Shown here: in pieces, positions 1 through 5,013 of the stretch
Layout: every line of letters starts with the position of its first letter
Numbering within the stretch: the first letter of the stretch is position 1
Origin: an uncultured Bacteroidia bacterium
Lineage (GTDB): Bacteria; Bacteroidota; Bacteroidia; Bacteroidales; UBA932
Direction: 5' to 3'
Length of the DNA: 6,279 nt
Assembly (NCBI GenBank): GCA_902773305.1
Contig: CACYEB010000216.1
Location: 1 to 6,279 of the forward strand
Position numbers and translations under genes: made by a program
Notes under the pieces: model-generated
Database searches by the model: none
What the model was told of the DNA's origin: nothing
What the model saw: only the letters and a program-made list of their open reading frames with translations

Positions 1-834
1 CCGAATGAAATCTATCTTGATGAGAAAATCGGCACTCTCCAGTACATCGGGCAGATACGGGCGAAGGAAGTCGCTGAACTCCATTAAAATACGCTGTATC
101 TCGCGTTGCTCTTCGAACTGCAGCTCGCGCACGGCGTTATTAAGGTTGACCACCTCCATGGGCTCAATGAAGGCGGTACGGCCGCTGGCCGACTCGTCAC
201 AGACTATTCCCTGCAGCTTGCGCTTGTCGGAAGAGTTCACCGGAACCAGCATCTTGCCGTCGCGCACCACAACCTCGGCATCCGGCGACGTGATGCCGTC
301 GCCCTGCGCCTTCTTGAGGATGGCGGCTATGGTACGGGATATCGACTTCTCCTTGGCTTTGAGTTCCGCACGGATCTGCGCCAGGGCCGGAGAAGCATTG
401 TCACGCACCTCGCCGTTTTTGTTGATGATGGAATCTGTCTTGCGCAGAATCTCCGGATAGACCATCACCGGCTCCGACATTTTCTTGAGCGAAGGATACA
501 CACCACTGCTTGCCTTGAAGAAAGAGACCATCCTGCGGATGGTGAGCAGCCCCCTCTGAAGCAAGACCAGATTGGGAAGTGAGATGCAGCTGAGTTCGCC
601 GGTGAGCGGCATCAGGAAAGGACGCATATCCACATAGCCTTCGCCCGGGAAAGTATCCTCGAACATACAGATCAGGCGCATCTCGTCGGTGAGTTTCAGC
701 GCCCCCACAATCTCTTCGGCATCGGTCATGACGGTCGCCTCACGAACCATCCTGCGGGCTCCTTCGGTGGCGCATTTGCCAAGGACCGTTTCCCGTACGG
801 TATCAAAGCCGAGTTTCCGTTCAAGGGATTGCAT
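1..834 (-). CDS. mutS2: MutS2 family DNA-binding ATPase/nuclease, N-terminal part (runs off left edge)
   Basis: The first 278 codons are present, uninterrupted; the remainder lies beyond the left edge. MutS2 proteins are MutS-like ATPases with a C-terminal Smr nuclease domain, linked in different species to suppression of recombination or rescue of collided ribosomes. What is visible is the N-terminal MutS core/lever region. It opens MQSLERKLGFD near residues 1-11, as family members do, and carries the diagnostic block SASGRTAFIEPMEVVNLNN at residues 215-233. A long charged helical stretch (about 145-175, then 234-260) fits the clamp/lever helices. The Walker A/B ATPase and Smr domains would be in the missing part, so their integrity cannot be judged. 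The ATG at 832-834 shares its A with the TAA of the upstream diadenylate cyclase gene (TAATG), which fixes the start and suggests translational coupling. No Shine-Dalgarno sequence is seen. Family assignment is strong; which cellular role applies here is not shown. Confidence 0.93.
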   Translation of the reverse strand, partial: MQSLERKLGFDTVRETVLGKCATEGARRMVREATVMTDAEEIVGALKLTDEMRLICMFEDTFPGEGYVDMRPFLMPLTGELSCISLPNLVLLQRGLLTIRRMVSFFKASSGVYPSLKKMSEPVMVYPEILRKTDSIINKNGEVRDNASPALAQIRAELKAKEKSISRTIAAILKKAQGDGITSPDAEVVVRDGKMLVPVNSSDKRKLQGIVCDESASGRTAFIEPMEVVNLNNAVRELQFEEQREIQRILMEFSDFLRPYLPDVLESADFLIKIDFIR

Positions 835-1625
835 TACCGGTATGAGTTTTCCAGCGCTATGCGCAATTCAGTGATACTGCCAAGCTGCTTGATCTCACCC
901 TCCTTGACATAAGATATCTCTCCCGTCTCTTCCGACACTACTACCGCCTCGGCATCGGTCAGTTCCGTAATGCCCGCCGCAGCCCTGTGGCGCATCCCAT
1001 AGCGGGGGTTGATCTCCGGATTCTCGCTTATCGGCAAAGTGCAGCGGGCCGCCACTATGGCGTCGGTATTCATTATCACCGCTCCGTCGTGGAGGGGGGA
1101 ATTCTTGAAGAATATGTTCTCTATCAGGCGCCGGTTGATGTCGGCATCCAGCCGGTCGCCCGTCTCGATAATGTCGTCAAGGGTGGATATGTGTTGGAAC
1201 ACTATCAAAGCGCCGGTCTTACTCTCGGACATACGCCAGCAGGCGCTGGTAATCTCTTCAAGGGCCGTCTGGCCGATCCGCGCGGTGATGGTACGGCGGC
1301 CGAAGAACTTGCGCAGCCGGCCGCCCCCTTTCTTGCGCGCGGAGAAAACCTCCGAGCCGATACGTATCAGGAAGCGCCTTATCTCCGGCTGGAAGATAAC
1401 GATGAGTGCGATGAGTCCGACACCCAGCACGGCATCCATAATGTGTGTTGTAAGCGACATATTGAGCGCATCAAACACCGCCCGGGCCACGTACAGCAGG
1501 ATTATGGCGAGAAAGATATTCATCGCCTGAGTGCCGCGTATGAGCCTGTAAACGCCGTAAATGAGCAAAGCCACCAGCAGGACGTCCAGTATATCGACTA
1601 AAGAAATATTCAGAAAGTCAAACAT
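834..1625 (-). CDS. dacA: Membrane diadenylate cyclase (c-di-AMP synthase, DacA/CdaA type)
   Basis: A complete 263-residue protein, the normal size for CdaA-type enzymes, which condense two ATP into the second messenger c-di-AMP at the inner membrane. Three hydrophobic segments at about residues 10-28, 35-52 and 62-79 form the membrane anchor. The DAC catalytic domain follows: LHDGAVIM (DGA at 180-182) and the RHR motif at 212-214 in MRHRAAAGI, the two signature motifs of the active site, are intact. A basic linker (about 97-111, KKGGGRLRKFFGRR) separates the membrane part from the catalytic domain. The start ATG at 1623-1625 is seven bases downstream of a TATCTTTG promoter box, so the message should have almost no leader. 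The stop overlaps the mutS2 start by one base, making a two-gene operon at least. In Firmicutes this gene sits with cdaR and glmM, and in many Bacteroidetes next to folP; neither is seen here. c-di-AMP usually controls potassium/osmolyte balance and envelope integrity; that role is inferred. Confidence 0.96.
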   Translation of the reverse strand: MFDFLNISLVDILDVLLVALLIYGVYRLIRGTQAMNIFLAIILLYVARAVFDALNMSLTTHIMDAVLGVGLIALIVIFQPEIRRFLIRIGSEVFSARKKGGGRLRKFFGRRTITARIGQTALEEITSACWRMSESKTGALIVFQHISTLDDIIETGDRLDADINRRLIENIFFKNSPLHDGAVIMNTDAIVAARCTLPISENPEINPRYGMRHRAAAGITELTDAEAVVVSEETGEISYVKEGEIKQLGSITELRIALENSYR

Positions 1626-1632
1626 AACTTTA

Positions 1633-1652
1633 CAAAGATAGCATTATCTTTG
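1633..1652. promoter_or_regulatory. Palindromic divergent promoter core for dacA and comF
   Basis: The sequence reads CAAAGATA, then GCAT, then TATCTTTG: a perfect 8-bp inverted repeat with a 4-bp centre. Each arm, read outward, is TATCTTTG, which matches the Bacteroidetes -7 consensus TAnnTTTG. The minus-strand box (1640 to 1633) is 7 bases from the dacA ATG; the plus-strand box (1645-1652) is 4 bases from the comF ATG. Neither has a clear TTTG -33 element at 17-21 bp. With transcription starting a few bases after the box, both messages would be leaderless or nearly so. The two polymerase footprints must overlap. A regulator-binding palindrome is an alternative or additional reading. Confidence 0.65.
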
Positions 1653-1656
1653 AATT

Positions 1657-2424
1657 ATGAAGGGGAGATTTGCAGAAGAGTTTTTCAGATATTGCGCAGG
1701 CTTGCGCCAATTGTTCTTTACCAAGAGTTGTCCTGTGTGCAAACAGTCCCTTACCGGGGGCAAGGGGCCGCTGTGCAGGCAATGTATGGACGATATCCCC
1801 CTCACCTATTTCTGGGATTACAGCGAAAACGCCGCGATGGAACGGTTCGGCACGACGTGCCACCTGCACAACGCCGCGGCGTTGTTTTTCTACCGGCACG
1901 AAAGCCCCTACTGCGAAATTGTGCGGCAGTTCAAATACGGGCGGCGGCTGGACCTGGGACTGTGGGCGGCACGGCTGCTCGGGGGGTATCTTGCCAGCAG
2001 CGGTTTGTACGGCGGAATACAGGCCGTAGTGCCGGTGCCTCTCCATCCGTTGAAAAGATGGAGGCGCGGCTTCAACCAGGCCGAAATCATCGCACGGGGA
2101 GTAGCGGAAAGGCTGGGCCACGGCGGGAATGGCGGCTGTGCTGAAGCAGAGACTAACCTCAGCATCCCCTTGGAGCCGCATCTTCTGAGCAGGCGGCGCT
2201 ACACCTCCACCCAGACGCGGCGCGGGGCCGCATCCAGGCAGCGCAACGTCTCCGGAGCGTTTGCAATAAACCGGCGGGAATTGGAACGGCTGCGCGCCGC
2301 AGGGGTGCGGCATATCCTTCTGACAGACGACGTCTGCACCACCGGCGCCACCCTGTCCGAGTGCATCCGGCTGCTCCAGGATCACTTCACGGTGAGTGTC
2401 GCCACCCTTGGGTTCGTGGAATAG
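1657..2424 (+). CDS. comF: ComF family protein (zinc-finger plus phosphoribosyltransferase-like domain)
   Basis: A complete 255-residue protein of the ComF/GntX family, close to the usual 220-250. Near the N-terminus is a four-cysteine zinc-ribbon (C25, C28, C40, C43). A type I phosphoribosyltransferase fold follows: VVPVPLHPLKRWRRGFNQAE at about 124-143 and the PRPP-binding loop ILLTDDVCTTGAT at about 220-232, with the paired acidic residues D224 and D225 intact. In competent bacteria ComF helps handle incoming single-stranded DNA during natural transformation; the substrate of the domain is not established. In Bacteroidetes the gene is common and its role is unproven. The ATG is 4 bases after a TATCTTTG box, so translation from a leaderless message is likely; a downstream start would cut into the segment before the zinc finger. 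The gene is single, divergent from dacA and convergent with the glycosidase-like lipoprotein gene. Confidence 0.9.
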   Translation: MKGRFAEEFFRYCAGLRQLFFTKSCPVCKQSLTGGKGPLCRQCMDDIPLTYFWDYSENAAMERFGTTCHLHNAAALFFYRHESPYCEIVRQFKYGRRLDLGLWAARLLGGYLASSGLYGGIQAVVPVPLHPLKRWRRGFNQAEIIARGVAERLGHGGNGGCAEAETNLSIPLEPHLLSRRRYTSTQTRRGAASRQRNVSGAFAINRRELERLRAAGVRHILLTDDVCTTGATLSECIRLLQDHFTVSVATLGFVE

Positions 2425-2448
2425 GTAGCCAGACCTCCCATTTGTCGT

Positions 2449-2560
2449 CCACAAGATGGCCACAGAGACCTTCTGGATCATCGAGTGGCCACAAATCGGC
2501 CGGATTCCCTCCGTTCCAGGCCACAAGATGACCGCGACAGCACCCAGAGTCATCTTGTGG
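2449..2560. repeat. Three abutting repeat units with hairpins, in the convergent intergenic region
   Basis: Unit A (2449-2488, 40 bp), unit B (2489-2520, 32 bp) and unit C (2521-2560, 40 bp) follow one another without a gap. Each starts with CCACAA: CCACAAGATGGCC in A, CCACAAATCGGCC in B, CCACAAGATGACC in C. A and C also end in the inverted motif (CATCGAGTGG and CATCTTGTGG), so each can fold; they agree at about 25 of 40 positions. B is shorter and lacks a clear inverted end. The block lies between the 3' ends of two convergent genes, the usual site for REP-like or other small dispersed repeats. Copies elsewhere in the genome cannot be seen from here. Confidence 0.7.
2521..2560. repeat. Perfect 12-bp inverted repeat (hairpin) between convergent genes
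   Basis: CCACAAGATGAC at 2521-2532 is the exact reverse complement of GTCATCTTGTGG at 2549-2560, with a 16-base loop. It would form a stable hairpin in the 3' untranslated RNA of either convergent gene. No T-run follows on either strand, so it is not a standard intrinsic terminator. It may mark the RNA 3' end, protect it from exonucleases, or be part of the repeat element at 2449-2560. Confidence 0.75.
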
Positions 2561-2596
2561 TAAGGCAGATGGCGGTGGATGTGGAGTACTGCTTGA

Positions 2597-3898
2597 CTAG
2601 AATTCGATAAGAACCCCCTGATTTGATACGACGGGTATCTCACAGATGCCCTCGCCGGTGCGGATGACCTCTATCGGGCCGTCTCCGCCCATAGCTTTCA
2701 CCTTGCGACCTTTGGCCTTGAAGCTCAGGGTGCGTGCCTGAGGGTTTTCATTGTACGGGTCGTCGGCCACGCATACGAACAGTGCCCGGCCGCGGCCGCC
2801 GCCACGCCTTGCCATCTTGCCCACCACCAGCGGACAGCCTGCCGTCAGGCCGGAAAGCCTGCCGTAGTCCAGTGAGTCAATGCTCTCCAGACCGCACTCC
2901 TCCGGTACATTCGTATCGCAAAACCCCACGAACGCCGTCTCTTCTGTTTCGTATTGCATATAACGTTCTGCAAGGGTGTGAATCTCGGCATTAACCCTTT
3001 TGAGCTTATCGTACTGCTCGGTCTTGTTGCCCTCTCCGTCCACCACCTGATTGTTCCACCAGCCTGCAGTATAGCAGGCCCAGGTGAGGTTAACTGCCCC
3101 AAAGGCCAGTGCCGAGTATGCCTGGAAGCGGAGTTCGTTCTCCGAAATCCATACGGCGGGGTCGAAACTGTTTACCTGTACGGTCACCCACATTTCGAGA
3201 CCGTTCTTGCGGCAGGCGTCCGATACCACCCGCAAATTGTCGTAATCCTTCTCTACCCCGGCCACCTTGTAGTAGAAATCGTAGGAAAGGTAGTGTGCCG
3301 GAACGCACTCGCAATACCTGTCGATATGTTCCTGATAGGTCGCAGTACCCAGCTGGCTTTCGGTCTGGTCTTCTGTATTCTGGGCAACCGACGCATAGTT
3401 CGGGTAGAGGTTCAGGAAAGGGAACTGGTTGGGGAAAAGTTCATCGACCCTCCTGTAAACCTCGCCATAATAGGGGAAATCCAGTGCCGACGGTTCATCG
3501 CCGATGTCGATGCCCCAGATTGCCGGATGGTCTTCAAAAGCAGCAGCAGCCGCCTCGTATTCGGCAAGGGGGTGTCGCTCGCGAAGCGTGCCGGCATTGT
3601 TGCCGTCTCCGCCCCACCATCCCGGCACCACGCCGGTTACGATGGCTCCGATGCCATACTTGGAAAACAGGTCCAGGGCGGCGCGGTCGTTGTCCATGCA
3701 AACCACGAAATCTATACCGCAGTCGGCCAGGTCCCTTATGTGAGCCTCGCTGCGGGCATAAGGCTGGAGTATATAGGTGCCTATGTTGAGCCGGGACGCA
3801 TCCATCCGGGAGGTTACCGCGGCAGTGTCCCCACCCTCACGGCAGGAGACTGTCACTGACAAAAGAATGACAGAAAGTAATGGGAGTATGTTTTTCAT
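2597..3898 (-). CDS. Lipoprotein with TIM-barrel glycoside-hydrolase-like domain
   Basis: A complete 433-residue protein. The N-terminus is a type II signal peptide with the lipidated cysteine at C19 (SVTVSC), so it should be anchored in the envelope, possibly at the surface. The body resembles the (trans)glycosidase TIM-barrel proteins of clan GH-A type: WGIDIGDEPSALDFPYYGEV at 128-147, where E135 in the DEP motif is in the position of a catalytic acid/base; NLYPNYAS at 163-170; LSYDFYY at 204-210; and ELRFQAYSALAFGAVNLTWA at 255-274. A C-terminal part from about 320 looks like a beta-sandwich. I cannot point to a certain nucleophile, and the substrate is unknown; a role in polysaccharide breakdown is inference. 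There is no SusC/SusD pair next to it, unlike a typical polysaccharide utilisation locus. The start is supported by the signal peptide and by a TATATTTG box 5 bases upstream. The gene is divergent from the lipoprotein cluster that begins at 3986. Confidence 0.8.
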   Translation of the reverse strand: MKNILPLLSVILLSVTVSCREGGDTAAVTSRMDASRLNIGTYILQPYARSEAHIRDLADCGIDFVVCMDNDRAALDLFSKYGIGAIVTGVVPGWWGGDGNNAGTLRERHPLAEYEAAAAAFEDHPAIWGIDIGDEPSALDFPYYGEVYRRVDELFPNQFPFLNLYPNYASVAQNTEDQTESQLGTATYQEHIDRYCECVPAHYLSYDFYYKVAGVEKDYDNLRVVSDACRKNGLEMWVTVQVNSFDPAVWISENELRFQAYSALAFGAVNLTWACYTAGWWNNQVVDGEGNKTEQYDKLKRVNAEIHTLAERYMQYETEETAFVGFCDTNVPEECGLESIDSLDYGRLSGLTAGCPLVVGKMARRGGGRGRALFVCVADDPYNENPQARTLSFKAKGRKVKAMGGDGPIEVIRTGEGICEIPVVSNQGVLIEF

Positions 3899-3903
3899 AA
3901 ATG

Positions 3904-3911
3904 CAAATATA
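3904..3911 (-). promoter_or_regulatory. Promoter -7 box of the glycosidase-like lipoprotein gene
   Basis: On the minus strand 3911 to 3904 reads TATATTTG, a full match to TAnnTTTG. It ends 5 bases before the ATG at 3898, so the transcript would begin at or next to the start codon. A TTTG lies upstream with a 14-base spacer, too short for a standard -33 element, so the upstream half is weak. It is the third gene in the window with this box almost touching the start codon. Confidence 0.55.
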
Positions 3912-3943
3912 ACAAATTACCTCCTCAAACAGTCCGATGGCAC

Positions 3944-3951
3944 TTTCTTTG
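3944..3951 (+). promoter_or_regulatory. Possible weak -7 box for the lipoprotein operon at 3986
   Basis: TTTCTTTG matches TAnnTTTG at all but the second base and would give a leader of about 30 bases before the ATG at 3986. No TTTG is found at 17-21 bp upstream. A second near match, TTTATTTG at 3976-3983, is only 2 bases from the ATG and seems too close. The 87-bp divergent region must hold a promoter for this strand, but I cannot say with certainty which site it is. Confidence 0.25.
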
Positions 3952-3985
3952 AGAGGATATTTATCATAACCAACCTTTATTTGAT

Positions 3986-4510
3986 ATGAAAAGACTTTTC
4001 TGCTCTGTGATCATTGCAGCATTCGCACTGCTTACAGTCTCTTGTGAAAAAGAAACCGTACCCGATACCGGAGACAAGACCGGCGACCTCTACGGAGTAT
4101 GGGTTCTGGACACTAAAAACGTCGAGAACGTCACGGACAACAACGGCAAAACCGACGTGTCCCACGAAGAGACCGATTTCAAAGGCGAGCACTTCTTGCT
4201 GAAACTCACCGATTTCAATATGGCATTTGCACAAGAGGGTTCTATCTTTACATTTGACATAGACGATGTGGACAGCACCCCCTACACCTACAACTCGGAT
4301 TTGAAGCAAATCTCTTTTGAGAAGCCGCTGATCCTGTCAACAGGATTTCTGCCTGCCAAGGTCATGAAGTTGCACGGCACATACGATGTCGTGAAACTGA
4401 CCGAGAAATCCCTGGTGATCAAAATGGTTGACGAGGTTAAGATCGGAACCCTTTCCAACACTCAGACCACAGTTTATACCTATCACAAACAGACGACGGA
4501 ATCCAAATAG
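3986..4510 (+). CDS. Small lipocalin-like lipoprotein
   Basis: A complete 174-residue protein. A lipoprotein signal peptide runs to C20 (ALLTVSC) and is followed by an acidic, polar tether (EKETVPDTGDKTGD). The mature domain begins with DLYGVWVLDT at 34-43, the G-x-W start motif seen in lipocalin-like barrel proteins of Bacteroidales, and continues as alternating beta-strand-like segments ending with GTYDVVKLTEKSLVIKM at 131-147. These proteins are small eight-stranded barrels in the envelope whose ligands are mostly unknown; no ligand is suggested here. The start is fixed by the signal peptide. There is no Shine-Dalgarno sequence. The next lipoprotein gene begins 12 bases after the stop, so the two are very probably co-transcribed. 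Fold assignment is tentative; lipoprotein status is firm. Confidence 0.72.
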   Translation: MKRLFCSVIIAAFALLTVSCEKETVPDTGDKTGDLYGVWVLDTKNVENVTDNNGKTDVSHEETDFKGEHFLLKLTDFNMAFAQEGSIFTFDIDDVDSTPYTYNSDLKQISFEKPLILSTGFLPAKVMKLHGTYDVVKLTEKSLVIKMVDEVKIGTLSNTQTTVYTYHKQTTESK

Positions 4511-4522
4511 CACCGCGGCGGT

Positions 4523-4924
4523 ATGAAACGATTTCTCACAGTGGCGCTGGCCGTCACCCTGACCCTATGTGGATGTACGTCCAAGACCGACAAAGCCGTG
4601 GCCGTAGCCGACAGTTTCCTGACCAGCTTCTTCAATATGAACTATGACGGCGCGGCTGCGCTCTGCTCAGACGACATTGCCGCCGCACTGCGCGACACCA
4701 TAGCCGCCGATGCATATCCCAGCGAAGAGATCCGCGACAAGGTCGTCGAAGCCTCCAGGAACACCACTTTCAAGATAGTCTCTTCTGCCGTGGACGATGA
4801 ATCGGGCGATGTGGTGGTCAGCTACGAAATCCACCCCTGGGGAGCGGTCGGCGATGCCGCCATCCCCCGCACGATGCGCCTGCAGCGCACGGGCAGCGAC
4901 TGGCGCATCACCGCTCTGGAATAA
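4523..4924 (+). CDS. Small lipoprotein, probably NTF2-like (DUF4878-type) fold
   Basis: A complete 133-residue protein with a clear lipobox, LCGC, lipidated at C18. The mature part starts with a helix, KAVAVADSFLTSFFNMNYDGAA (about 24-45, shown as two adjoining helical turns around NMNYDGA), then a second helix rich in A, D and E, and ends in a sheet with MRLQRTGSDWRITALE at 118-133. This order (helix with a Y/D-G-A turn, then strands closing with a 'W-R-I' strand) is typical of NTF2-like lipoproteins of the DUF4878 type, small cone-shaped domains of mostly unknown ligand. The gene is 12 bases after the lipocalin-like gene and likely shares its transcript. The signal peptide opens MKRFL, much like the MKRLF of both neighbours. 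No catalytic residues can be named. An 89-bp gap with its own promoter separates it from the next gene. Confidence 0.65.
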   Translation: MKRFLTVALAVTLTLCGCTSKTDKAVAVADSFLTSFFNMNYDGAAALCSDDIAAALRDTIAADAYPSEEIRDKVVEASRNTTFKIVSSAVDDESGDVVVSYEIHPWGAVGDAAIPRTMRLQRTGSDWRITALE

Positions 4925-4955
4925 AACGCATCATACACCCGCCGGCACCGATGGA

Positions 4956-4987
4956 TTTGGCGCTTTTCGGGATAATTATTACATTTG
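4956..4987 (+). promoter_or_regulatory. Bacteroidetes-type promoter for the lipoprotein gene at 5014
   Basis: TTTG at 4956-4959 (-33 element), a 20-base spacer, and TACATTTG at 4980-4987 (-7 element) match the sigma-ABfr consensus in both sequence and spacing. Transcription would start near 4992, giving a leader of about 20 A/T-rich bases without a Shine-Dalgarno sequence. It is the best promoter in the window and implies that the gene at 5014 can be expressed apart from the two lipoprotein genes before it. Confidence 0.75.
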
Positions 4988-5013
4988 ATTATTAATCTCT
5001 AATTATCAAGTGT

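Noticed and set aside
5..582. Open frames on the plus strand at the left edge
   Set aside because: They lie opposite mutS2, which carries the SASGRTAFIEP signature and is open across the whole stretch.
987..1601. Open frames on the plus strand opposite dacA (two, up to 204 codons)
   Set aside because: Both are shadows of dacA, whose DGA and RHR motifs and membrane segments are certain.
2521..2560. Hairpin as an intrinsic terminator for comF or the convergent lipoprotein gene
   Set aside because: There is no T-run after the stem on either strand and the loop is 16 bases, so it does not fit a standard intrinsic terminator. It is kept as a repeat/hairpin.
1630..2643. Long open frame (337 codons) on the minus strand opposite comF
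   Set aside because: It is antisense to a well-supported ComF gene with intact zinc-finger and PRPP motifs. Its translation is rich in P, H, Q and C with no recognisable domain, as expected for the complement of a GC-rich gene.
2954..3859. Long open frame (301 codons) on the plus strand opposite the glycosidase-like lipoprotein gene
   Set aside because: The opposite strand encodes a complete lipoprotein with signal peptide, promoter box and family motifs. The antisense translation has no recognisable features.
3976..3983. TTTATTTG as the -7 promoter box of the lipoprotein gene at 3986
   Set aside because: It departs from TAnnTTTG at the second base and is only 2 bases from the ATG, which would put the transcription start inside the signal peptide codons.
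4925..4955. Terminator after the NTF2-like lipoprotein gene
   Set aside because: I found only 3-4 bp complementary stretches and no stem followed by a T-run, so a terminator cannot be supported.
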